53,109 nt of DNA from the NCBI GenBank assembly GCA_020072565.1, contig JAIQGI010000046.1:1-53109 (forward strand). The letters run 5' to 3'. The DNA is from Terriglobia bacterium. Its GTDB lineage: Bacteria; Acidobacteriota; UBA6911. Positions 40,137-49,100 of this stretch are shown here, one piece after another. A program made the position numbers and the translations under genes. Numbering within the stretch: the first letter of the stretch is position 1; each line of letters opens with the position of its first letter. The notes under the pieces are model-generated. The model had not been told where the DNA came from. It did no database searches and was given only the letters and a program-made list of their open reading frames with translations.

Positions 40137-42569
40137 TCATTTCAAGGCGGCATCCGGGCGGAGCCTCGAGATGCTCTGAACGATGGCCCTGAGCTGGGAT
40201 CGATTTTCCTCCTTACTGTTGGCCGCCGCTGATTTGAAGTGGTAGGTTTTGGGGCCGGCCTTAATCGTCAGCTGGTCGTCTTCCAGGAGATAGGAACACT
40301 CAGAGTACTTGAGATCAAAACTATCCTTCTCCTTTTCGGAAACAAAGGAAAGAGAGTTCTGGGAGATCTTCAAAATCCCCTGACAACTTCCCAGAAGATG
40401 ATTGTGGAGAACCGAGTAACTGTATGAAACCGGTTTCTTTATTGGAGGTCTCGCCGAGACAGGCGGCTGGGTCGTAGTGGCATCGCGGGACAACGGACTT
40501 CGACTCTCCTGTGGGGCAGGATTCTCGTCGGTCTTTCCCGCGGCCGCCGTCTTGCCGGGTGTTTCTTCCGGGCCTTGCAGGAAGGGCGCAGAAGAATAGG
40601 CGACAGGTGGCAAGGTCAAACGGTCAAACCTGGCGAGCAGACCTCCCATCAGGAGCAGCACCAAGGCTGTCAGTCCTATGAACAGGAATCCCTTCTTCCG
40701 TGTAGACCATCCCTCTATCTGCTCGATCCGCGGTCCGTCCGCCCCGGGATGTGCGGCAAGAGGCACTGCAAGTTCCTCGAGGGGCGGGTCTGTCGTTGCA
40801 ATGGTCTCAGGCTTCTCTTCTTTTTTATCAGCCTCCGCCCCCGGCACGTGAGACAGGCCCTCTCTCAACAGTGCCTCCGCCCGTTCTCTGTTGATTGCTT
40901 TGGAAAAGTAAAATCCTTGTCCATAGTCGCATTTGAAGGATCGGACCAGGTCCAGCTGTCCCGCGTTCTCAATGCCTTCGGCGATCACATGCAGGCCCAG
41001 TTGATGCGCCAAACTGCAAATGGTGCGGACGATCTCCAGACTGTCCTGGCTGGTTCCGAGACTGCGGATAAACGAATGACCGATTTTCAGAAAATCCACT
41101 GGGAATCGGCGCAGGTAGCTAAGCGAAGAATACCCCGTGCCAAAATCATCGATGCCGATTCGCGTCCCGGTGACGCGCAGTTTCATCAGCAAGCTGCTGG
41201 CTGCCTCAGGATTTTCCATCAGCACACCTTCCGTCAACTCCAGCATCAGGCTGGATGGATGGAGCTGGACATCACATAAAACCTCTCGAATCTCCTCGGA
41301 CAGGGAGGGCTGCATGAATTGCTTGCTGGAGAAATTGACTGAAACCCACAGGTCTCCGGGAATCCTCGGGTCCTCCTGCCAGACTTTTAGCTGGCGGCAG
41401 GCTTCATGCAAAATCCATCGGCCCAGCGGAACGATGCATCCGGATCTTTCGGCGATTGGGATAAATTCCTGCGGCGAGATCATGCCCCATACGGGATGAT
41501 TCCATCGCATGAGGGCTTCGAAACCGGCGATCCGACTCGTGGCCAGGGACACAATCGGCTGGTAGCAGACCGAAAGCTCCTGCCGTCCCAATGCACCCTG
41601 GAGATCGGCTTCCAGCTGAAGGTGTGATTGCGCAGAGTCGAGGATGGCTGTATCAAAGACTTCGCAACGCCCTTTTCCGAGTGACTTGGCCCTATACAGG
41701 GCGGTGTCTGCATCGCGCAGGGCCTCTTCAGCATGCCGGTACCCGGTAACGCTCAGTGCAATTCCGATGCTGGCCGTAAGGAAGACCTCACGGCCATCGA
41801 GTCCAAACGGGGCGGAGATCTCCTTGAGCAGACGCTCTGCGACAATTTTCGCCTCGCCGACCTCGTTCAGGCCCTCGAGCAAAATGATGAATTCATCCGC
41901 CTCGGAGTGCGCCACGACGTAACCGCGTCCCAGGCGGGCCACGCCGTCTCCGGCATGGAGAGAGGTTTCCAAACGCCGGGCTGCTGAGATCAGCAACAGA
42001 TCGCCGGCCGCCGCTCCGATGCGCTCAATGAGAGCGTCAGACCGGTCAAGATCCAGGAGGAGGACGGCAAACAGGAAGTCATCGTGCCGTTTGGCGCGCT
42101 CGAGCGAACGAGTCAGGCGATCCAGAAGGAGGAGGCGGTTCGGGAGCCCGGTCAGCGCGTCAACCACTCTTTCCGGAGTGATGTCCGAATGGGAACCTGC
42201 GATTCGGAAAGGATGCCCGCTTTCATCGCGCGTGATCACGGCGCGGGAGCACATCCAACGGTAGGTCCCGTCTTTGTGCAGCATGCGGTGTTTATTTTCA
42301 AACTGAAGGGAGTCCCCAGCCACATGGGCGTCGATCCCCCGTTGAAGCTGTTTCAGGTCTTCAGGATGGACTCTCCGAAACCACTCGTCGGGAGTGTTGC
42401 CGACCTCGCATTCCTCACAACCCAGCAGGGAGGCCCACCGCGAAGAAAAGTGGATCCGGCCGGTCGTCAGATTCCAATCCCAAAGCCCGTCATTATCTAT
42501 GCGGGCGGCCAAGTCGTATCGGTCCACGTTGGTGCAAGACCTCCCTCTGCATTCAGGGCATTTTCCCAA
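40137..42569 (-). CDS. PAS-GGDEF-EAL protein with C-terminal membrane helix and extra domain
   Basis: This is a large signalling protein of 810 aa. PAS/PAC is at about 17-133. The GGDEF domain at 134-307 has a changed signature (SEADEF at 222-227, after an apparent ~10-residue insertion following RLG), so diguanylate cyclase activity is doubtful. The EAL domain at 315-560 keeps E351, N412, E444, D474-D475, K495 and Q551, but the usual KID is KIG at 495-497. A membrane helix at about 627-647 follows, then a Pro-rich linker and a C-terminal ~90-residue domain (NHLLGSCQGILKISQNSL). The N-terminus carries CPEC. It may degrade or sense c-di-GMP. Confidence 0.88.
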   Translation of the reverse strand: MGKCPECRGRSCTNVDRYDLAARIDNDGLWDWNLTTGRIHFSSRWASLLGCEECEVGNTPDEWFRRVHPEDLKQLQRGIDAHVAGDSLQFENKHRMLHKDGTYRWMCSRAVITRDESGHPFRIAGSHSDITPERVVDALTGLPNRLLLLDRLTRSLERAKRHDDFLFAVLLLDLDRSDALIERIGAAAGDLLLISAARRLETSLHAGDGVARLGRGYVVAHSEADEFIILLEGLNEVGEAKIVAERLLKEISAPFGLDGREVFLTASIGIALSVTGYRHAEEALRDADTALYRAKSLGKGRCEVFDTAILDSAQSHLQLEADLQGALGRQELSVCYQPIVSLATSRIAGFEALMRWNHPVWGMISPQEFIPIAERSGCIVPLGRWILHEACRQLKVWQEDPRIPGDLWVSVNFSSKQFMQPSLSEEIREVLCDVQLHPSSLMLELTEGVLMENPEAASSLLMKLRVTGTRIGIDDFGTGYSSLSYLRRFPVDFLKIGHSFIRSLGTSQDSLEIVRTICSLAHQLGLHVIAEGIENAGQLDLVRSFKCDYGQGFYFSKAINRERAEALLREGLSHVPGAEADKKEEKPETIATTDPPLEELAVPLAAHPGADGPRIEQIEGWSTRKKGFLFIGLTALVLLLMGGLLARFDRLTLPPVAYSSAPFLQGPEETPGKTAAAGKTDENPAPQESRSPLSRDATTTQPPVSARPPIKKPVSYSYSVLHNHLLGSCQGILKISQNSLSFVSEKEKDSFDLKYSECSYLLEDDQLTIKAGPKTYHFKSAAANSKEENRSQLRAIVQSISRLRPDAALK

Positions 42570-42860
42570 CCGGGTTACGAGCCTAGGGCGGGCCCGGCTG
42601 TCTTACTTGCGACGGACACAAATAGACCTTCTCTTATCTGCTTTTCGGAAGGAATAGTGAGGAGATTAGTGTTGAATGATCTTCTCACTCCCGGATGATT
42701 GCACTCATGATGGCGGCAGGCCGAAAGACCAGAGCCATAAGCCCTCGGTAAGTCATGTCAATTGCCAACACCTGCCTAGATGCGGGGCACTCGAGCGGGA
42801 GATGTCGGCCCGCAGCGCAGTTTCAGACGAATCCAGGCTCAGTCTACTCACCCTCAGGTT

Positions 42861-42888
42861 TTGCGTAACATCAAGAGGATGCTATGCT
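42861..42888 (+). promoter_or_regulatory. Possible promoter of the barrel-protein gene
   Basis: TTGCGT (42861-42866) and TATGCT (42883-42888) are separated by 16 bp, about 50 bases before ATG 42940. The match to consensus is modest. The rest of the divergent 370-bp gap contains no other obvious feature. Confidence 0.3.
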
Positions 42889-42939
42889 TTGATTAAATGG
42901 ATGGAATGGATACTTCAAATAATGAAAAGGAGTTTGATC

Positions 42940-43524
42940 ATGTCGATTAACCAGTATTTCCGAGGTACGCTTGTTTTTCTTGGCGTCTTCCTTGCGTTCT
43001 CTGCGCAGAGTTTTGCCCAGAATTTTCACTTTTCAGTTTTCGGCGGGTGGAACAAGCCGGGGAAGGTGACCCTGGCCAACGTGCGCACCGGATTAAATGG
43101 CAACGGCATGGTTGGGGTGCGCCTTGAAGCGGATTTTGCCAGGATCATCGGGTGGGAAAACACGTTTGCTTATAGCCCAAACTTCGGTCAACCCGACATC
43201 CTTGCAACAACCAGCGACTCGCGGGCGCTGATTTACAGCTCGAATCTGGTGCTAAACGTGCCCATAAAGCACATCGTGCCGTACGCAACGGTAGGCGTGG
43301 GTTTGATCACCTCCAAGCGCATATTGCTCGCGCCTTCGCAGCTGGTGAATCCTCAGGAATTCGGCACGGAGTTTGCGGTCAACTACGGCGGAGGACTGAA
43401 GCTCACAAAGCTGGCCGGTCCCGTGGGTCTGCGCTTCGACGTCCGCGGCTATACTCTGCCCGACGTCATTTCGCAGCGTCTGAATATTCTTGAAGTCAGC
43501 GGCGGAATCATGTTCAGCTTCTAA
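42940..43524 (+). CDS. Outer-membrane beta-barrel protein
   Basis: This small exported protein of 194 aa has a signal peptide (GTLVFLGVFLAFSAQSFAQ) and alternating amphipathic strands. It ends in SGGIMFSF, and a C-terminal aromatic after alternating residues is the usual barrel signature. AAGGAG 7 nt upstream supports ATG 42940; an ATG at 42922 lies before it. It resembles OmpA-like/Opacity-type barrels in size. Function is unknown. Confidence 0.78.
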   Translation: MSINQYFRGTLVFLGVFLAFSAQSFAQNFHFSVFGGWNKPGKVTLANVRTGLNGNGMVGVRLEADFARIIGWENTFAYSPNFGQPDILATTSDSRALIYSSNLVLNVPIKHIVPYATVGVGLITSKRILLAPSQLVNPQEFGTEFAVNYGGGLKLTKLAGPVGLRFDVRGYTLPDVISQRLNILEVSGGIMFSF

Positions 43525-43732
43525 AACTAAATACAGTAAGAAGCTACTCTTTCACCAGTTGTGCCGCATCCCCGCAATTGGATTGCCGGCGGGAATGGGT
43601 GAAAGAGCAGCCTGGCATCGAATTTGGATTGTGTCTAAAAAGACCTTGGTGATGTTCGCGGTCAGCCCCTTATCAATGGCGTATCCGCGCAAATCGTATT
43701 TCCCCGCCGGGTTCGTGCTCTCCCGCAGATTG

Positions 43733-44230
43733 ATGACTCCGATAAACTTCTATTGGTTCCCGCTGTTGCTGAGCCTATCGATCCTTCAAGCGCAGCCACA
43801 ACCGCCGGCTCAAGCGGGCAAACCTCTGCCCGATCTGGAGGATTTTCTCAAAGGCGTGCGCTCCCATCTGCGCAGCGATCGTCTGCTTTTGAGCCAGTAC
43901 ACCTACACCGAAAAAGACCTCATTCACGAACTCGACAAAAAGGGGAACATTAAGTCCGGCCACGAGCTGGTTTACGAGGTCTATCCGTCACTCGAGGAAG
44001 GCCTGTCCTACCGGCGCCTCATGTCCAGGGATGGCAAGCCCACCGGCAAGAAGGACCAGGACAAGCAGGACCGGCAGCACGACAAGAAATTGATGGAGCC
44101 CAAGCGGGCCCTCGAACGCGAAGGCACCGATGAGCGCGCGCGCCGGCTGGCCAAGGAAGCCGAGGAAAATCAGAACACATATCCGCCCTCGCCGAGGGCG
44201 ACAATGTCTTCCGCCTCATCGAACCGATAG
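43733..44230 (+). pseudogene. Truncated exported-protein gene (5' part only)
   Basis: The frame opens with an export signal (PINFYWFPLLLSLSILQAQP) and a charged region with DLEDFLKGVRSHLRSDRLLL, then a Lys/Asp-rich stretch ending RRLAKEAEE. I recognise this only as resembling Acidobacteriota secreted proteins of unknown function. After about 44168 the frame runs antisense through the C-terminus of the next gene (44170-44901, minus), and its last residues are not family-like. So only the 5' half appears to be kept. Upstream of ATG 43733 no ribosome-binding site is clear. Confidence 0.6.
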
Positions 44231-44901
44231 CCTTCGGTGAAGGTGTCCCTGTGAAGAAGGATGCGCTCCCGACCCAGGCCGCTGTGGCTGTAGAAGACGA
44301 CTTGCGGCAAGCCCTCGGGATCCCGCCGGACGACGGGCCGCCAGTCGCGGGGTTTCACCGTTTTCCATTTCCAGCGCTGTTTCGCGATCTGGGCGGCGGA
44401 AGTCAACACTTCATGGGTAGACCACGAGCTGCCGTGCCAGTGGGCTCCCATCTCGCGCAGCTCGCGCATGAAGATGGAGGCCTGAAAATAGGAGTGCGGA
44501 GAACCGTCCCCTTCGAGATAGCGTTCGACATCGGCGTGCGCCCACTCCGGCAACGGCGGTTCAGAGGCCTGGAAGACCGGCGCCCCCGACGGAGACCAGT
44601 CGAAACTCAACCCATCCTCCGGCGGATCGGGCAGCCACCGCCGGGCGGGAATCGCGAACACAAAACCGTTGCCGTTGCCCCCTTCGTAATACTGGTACCC
44701 CGCCAACTGGTGCCCGTCGCGCAATTGCAGGAGCGGGAAGGCGTCCAGGAGGATGTTGGGGTCAAAGGACGCCAGGCTCCATCCCTGCCTCGGCGCCTCC
44801 AGGCTCCGGTCGATCTGGCGTGCGAGCCGCCGCGCCTCGCGCATCAGCTTCTGAACAGCCCGGGCGGCGATGACGTATTCCGTTTTCCCTTTTTCATTCA
44901 T
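44170..44901 (-). CDS. Hypothetical protein, unknown function
   Basis: I do not recognise this 243-aa protein. It has no signal peptide and is rich in Trp/Pro/Gly blocks (WLPDPPEDGLSFDW, EMGAHWHGSSWSTHEVL, KPRDWRPVV), suggesting a compact enzyme-like or binding fold. Start ATG 44901; the frame continues upstream through an M20 peptidase remnant, which I exclude. The stop lies at the junction with the truncated gene on the other strand, but the C-terminus GEGGYVF looks natural. Codon use resembles its neighbours, so it is probably intact. Confidence 0.6.
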   Translation of the reverse strand: MNEKGKTEYVIAARAVQKLMREARRLARQIDRSLEAPRQGWSLASFDPNILLDAFPLLQLRDGHQLAGYQYYEGGNGNGFVFAIPARRWLPDPPEDGLSFDWSPSGAPVFQASEPPLPEWAHADVERYLEGDGSPHSYFQASIFMRELREMGAHWHGSSWSTHEVLTSAAQIAKQRWKWKTVKPRDWRPVVRRDPEGLPQVVFYSHSGLGRERILLHRDTFTEGYRFDEAEDIVALGEGGYVF

Positions 44902-44942
44902 GACCGCACATCCACGAACCTGACGGCCCGGCCTCCGCAATC

Positions 44943-45160
44943 TTACCTGGATGCCGCGACATCGTGGACGGCGCTGTAGATGAACTCCACGAATTTTCCC
45001 ATGCCGTCGATCGAAAGGCGCTCGTCGTGGCCGTGGACGCGCGCCCTGTCGTCGTCGGTGGCGACGCCGCCCAGTCCGTAGGCCTGGACGCCCTTGGCAC
45101 GCAGCTGCGCCGAGTCGAAGTCCTGTCACAGCTTTGTGCCTCCGCCGGCGATTGTATAGA
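44943..45160 (-). pseudogene. C-terminal remnant of an M20-family peptidase
   Basis: Reading 45110 back to 44943 gives DFDSAQLRAKGVQAYGLGG, then ARVHGHDERLSIDG and KFVEFIYSAVHDVAASR before a TAA. This is the ending of M20 metallopeptidases, with the HGHDERL block. Upstream, IAGGGTKL is followed by an in-frame TGA, so the gene is broken and its N-terminal ~400 residues are missing from this locus. The hypothetical gene at 44170-44901 lies downstream on the same strand. Confidence 0.7.
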
Positions 45161-45217
45161 AAAAACCGAAACCCGTCCCGGAGTTTCTGGCCCCTGGATC
45201 AAACCGCGGCCGCGCCG

Positions 45218-45703
45218 CTAAGCGCCGACCGGGGCGCGCCCGCACGCCTGCTCGGGGTGTCTCATCGTCATCAACGGCACACCTACGCCGTAAGTGACAA
45301 AATCACCGGCGGGCGCTACGCGCAGGATGCAGACACTGGCCTTGGCTTTGGCGTCGAGTTCGAGGCCGCGGAACAGGGATCGCTGCACCTGGCCGGAAGC
45401 TTCGTCCAGGCCGCAGACGGCGGCCTTGCCCTGGAAGGTCACCGTCGCGGGTGGGATCTTGATCCAAGGCATCAGCGGTATCCGCTTCGCGATGGTCACC
45501 GTGAGGGAGACGTGCGGGTTCTCCTTGATGTGGCGCGCCTTCCACGACTCGCGTTCGGTGGCGATATAGATTTGACGGTCGCGCACGGTGTAGACGATCC
45601 CGGCGGTGCGCGCCTCGCCGTTCTTGGAAACAAAACCGAGCACGGCGAAAATCTGCTTGTCGATTACTCTCCAGACCTGTTCCGTTGAAGGTGTTGCCGG
45701 CAT
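45218..45703 (-). CDS. Pyridoxamine 5'-phosphate oxidase-like flavin-binding protein
   Basis: This 161-aa split-barrel protein is of the PNPOx-like superfamily: AVLGFVSKNGEARTAGIVYT, IYIATERESWKARHIKENPH and VSLTV. Members bind FMN, F420 or haem. The role cannot be told from the sequence. GGGAGGAGAA precedes ATG 45703 closely. It is isolated among broken genes. Confidence 0.78.
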   Translation of the reverse strand: MPATPSTEQVWRVIDKQIFAVLGFVSKNGEARTAGIVYTVRDRQIYIATERESWKARHIKENPHVSLTVTIAKRIPLMPWIKIPPATVTFQGKAAVCGLDEASGQVQRSLFRGLELDAKAKASVCILRVAPAGDFVTYGVGVPLMTMRHPEQACGRAPVGA

Positions 45704-45851
45704 GTTTTCTCCTCCCGGTTTGAAAAGCAGGGCCGCGGCGGATCTGCTGGGCTGATAGGCGCGGCGGATTCAGGTTTCATGCTGCCGTTTTCGGGGCCGG
45801 GCCGCGGGGGCGAGAACCGGAGCGGCATCCGGAATCGGGCGAGGAGTGAAC

Positions 45852-45914
45852 ATGCCGGACAAAGGACTTTCCGCGGCTGAGCAGGCCGAGATCCTGAGAG
45901 AGAAGCAAAAGTAA
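45852..45914 (+). CDS. Possible 20-codon small ORF
   Basis: ATG 45852 follows GAGGAG by 5 nt and encodes MPDKGLSAAEQAEILREKQK. It lies directly before the partial comM copy. It may be the start fragment of a lost gene, or chance. Confidence 0.2.
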   Translation: MPDKGLSAAEQAEILREKQK

Positions 45915-45927
45915 CGCGAGTCGATCC

Positions 45928-46059
45928 TGTCCGGCAGTTGGATAGAGCATAAAGGGGCTACTTCGCGCCATGCTCTTCCGTGTCCAGTCAGCCGCCGTCT
46001 TCGGGATCACAGTCTATCCGATTTCCGTCGAGGTCGACCTCATCAGCGGAAGCGGTTAA
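45928..46059 (+). pseudogene. Truncated duplicate of the comM/yifB start
   Basis: The segment 45928-46049 is about 96% identical by eye to 50634-50755, which is the leader and the first codons of the intact comM/yifB gene. From ATG 45970 it reads [20 protein letters not shown] and stops after 29 codons at 46059. The TonB receptor gene lies between the two copies, so they flank it as direct repeats. Confidence 0.85.
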
Positions 46060-46087
46060 TTTCGGAACCGGAATCTTGGATTTTGAG

Positions 46088-46143
46088 ACCACAAATACAC
46101 GAACCAAACGAAAAAATTTTCGTGTGGTTCGTGTATTCGTGGT
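46088..46143. repeat. Near-perfect 27-bp inverted repeat
   Basis: The arms 46088-46114 and 46117-46143 are reverse complements with 2 mismatches; the core reads ATACACGAACC...GGTTCGTGTAT. It lies 20 bp past the TonB receptor stop. No U-rich tail follows on either strand, so a classic terminator is not assured. It belongs to the CACGAA-type palindrome family. Confidence 0.8.
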
Positions 46144-46163
46144 TCCTATGCCCAGGAGCGTGC

Positions 46164-49100
46164 TTACCACCGCAAGTACGCGCGAATCTGAACGTTTCGC
46201 GGGCTGTTCGCAGTGCTGCCGAGCTGGCCGAACGAGGTCGAATTGATGGAGAGACTGCCGAAACCAAAGACCGGATGGTTAAGGAAGTTCATCGCTTCCA
46301 CCTGAAGGGTGAACTGCACGCGCTCTGTGATCCGCACGTTCTTGTTGACCGACATATCGGCGTTCCAGTACATCGGCCCGTAGAGGTAAATGAATTGCCC
46401 AAACTTCCCTGGGGTAGTCGGAATTGCCAGGAAATTCGGATTAGCGCGGCCATCCGCGCCGACCAGCGATGGATCCGCACTGGAGAGCGTGGTGCCCGCC
46501 GGACCGTTTCTATACCTTTGCATCATATCTGTAAGCTGCGACACGGTCAGGCCGTTGAGCACAACACCGGCATCCTTGCCGTAGTTGACGTTGACGGGTT
46601 GCTGGCCGCCGGTCAGCATGGAGAGGCGGCCCGAGGTCATCCTCAGAATTCCTGAGATCACCCAGCCCCCGACAATCCGGTTCACTACGCCATTCGTGAT
46701 CGCGAAACGGCGGCCGTTCCCGACCGGCAGCTCATACGTGCCGTAGACCGACAACGAGTGCCGGATGTCAAAGGACGAGGGCGCCTTGTCAATCTTAAGG
46801 TTGCGAATCGTCGTGTAGTAATCGGTCAGAGTGTTGCTGTCGGACATGTCGCTCAACGCATGCGCAAGGGCATAGTTGGCTGTCAATGTTAGACCATTGC
46901 GCAAGCGACGCCTCAAATCCACCTGCAACGCGTGGTACGTGGAATAAGAGTTGTCATCGGTGATCGTCAGATCCCCAACATACGGGTTCGGGACGAAAAA
47001 ATTGATCGGGTACGGCCCCGGAGCGTTATAACCCCGGTCCGTGCATGGGCCGAAATTGCTGCCCACTATGCGGCAGTAGTATGTCGGGCTCGATGGCCCG
47101 GCCAGAATGGAGGCCAAAGAACCCGCGTTCCCCTGCGTCAGCGGGTTGATGAAGGTGTTGCTGGTCCATGACTGGCTGGCGGAGAGAGACGGCATGGATC
47201 CGCGGGCGCCAAAGGCCGCCTCAAAGATGGGAAGCGCCACTTGGCCAGGGAGGCCGCGATTCTGGAAGCTGTTCACGCCGGCTGCCTTGCTGATGGCGAG
47301 GTTGTTCTGGGCGTTGATGAACTCGGTGAGAAAACCGTTCTCGAAGATGTTCACTTCCTGAACCCCATAGAGGTGCCACTTGTGTGTCGTTCTGTTCCCC
47401 ACATAACGCACCTCGAGCACGGTTTCCTTGGCGATCTCGCGCTGAATGCCTAGAGTCCAGCTTTGCACATAAGGATTCCGCAGGGTAGGCAGTTCGCTGG
47501 CGCCGTTGCGCTTTCCGGCCGTGGTGCCTACGTTGTAGTTCTGAAACGCGAACTGGTACTCGGAAAAGGGCGGCGTAAATGACTTCGGCGCCACCAGGAA
47601 CGCCGGATCCGGCGACTGCAGAGTGAGCGCGCCCGGAGTGTATTCAGAGCCTGCGCTGGCCGAGACCGATCGCCAGTTGCCGGCGTTGGTGTTGATCCAG
47701 TAATAATCGTTCAGCCCTTCGTCAAAGTAGCTGAGGCTGTAACTGCTGCGGACGACCGTTTTGTTGTCGCCGAGAAGTCTACCCAGCAGGCCTTTCCCAC
47801 CGGTCGGGCTCCACGCAAACCCGAAGTTCGGCGCGGGATTGATCCGATCGGGCGTGTAGGTAACCGATCGCTGCCCTATGACCGGGATGTGATTCGCATC
47901 CAGGATCCCTGGTTGGAAGTTGGCGAAAGAAGGCGCCAGCACGTCATTCAACGTCGGCGACATGAACGTATTGTTCGTATTGGTCATGTTGCCGGTGAAC
48001 TCCCAGCGCAAACCGTAGTTCAGAGTGAGCCGGGGATGCACGCGATAGGAATCCTGGAAATAGAGGCCCCAGGAGGCATAGTTTTCACGGTAGATGAGGG
48101 GCGCAAATTTGGCGTACTGCCGCGCCTTCTCGTCGATGTTCTCGTAACCCTGGATTTGCCGCACCCGGCCCGTGAGAGTGGCATAGAGCTGGGACGCCGT
48201 GCTGACGTCCTGCGTGCGTATGAATGGGATGTTCGCGGCCGTGAAAACGGAAGCGATGGGGTCGTTGCTGGAGATGCCGAGGGTGTAATTCAATACGCCC
48301 GAGTACTGATAGTAATCATTCTCGTAAAAACTCGTGCGCAGCAGTTTGCCGCCGAACTTCATCGTGTGCTTGCCCTTCATCCAGCTCAGGTCGTCGGACA
48401 GGCTGAACGCGGGATTGGCACGGATCAGCGGCGTGGCGTTGGGAATGAACGACGAGATCCCTGAGCCGAAGCTGACGCGCTTGTCGCCCTGTGCTGCCCA
48501 CTGGTGCACTGAATTTCCGATATTGCTGCCCGAGACGCTGCTCTGAATCCCGAACTTCAACGAGTTGAAGAGTCTGGGCGTAATGGTATAGTCCACGCCG
48601 TTTGAAAGAGCGTATCGGGTGAACTTGCTCTCGCCGGACTGTCCCGGGAGGCCTGGATAGGAGGATCCGGTCGGGTTGACGTGCTCGTGCTGGAGGTTCC
48701 ACGTGCCGTGCCAGGCCAGATTGTTCGTTATCTGATAGTCCAGGCGTGCGGTCGGATACATGTCGCGTGAACCGGTGGTATATTTCCAACTCATCGTTTG
48801 TTGATAGTAATTGCTGCTGCTCGGAACCACGCTGTTGCTGCCGACGGTTCCATTGATGACCTTGAGCACGCCCGCGACGGTAGGGTCAATGGCGCTCTGG
48901 TAACCCGCGGTGCTGGCGAGTTGAAGCACGTTAACGGTATGCTGTGCTCCATCGGTTCCAATAAAGCGGAAAACCCCGCTCTGCGCCTCCGGCGTCAGCA
49001 GTGTTGCGGTCCTGGTGCTTGCGCCCGGCCGCGGAGCGTCCTCGTAGTTCGCGAAAAAGAACAGATTGTTCTTAAGAAAACCGGCGAAGGGAATCTTGAG

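Noticed and set aside
46088-46143. Intrinsic terminator of the TonB receptor
   Set aside because: The dyad is strong but no U-run follows on either strand, and it resembles other repeats in the window.
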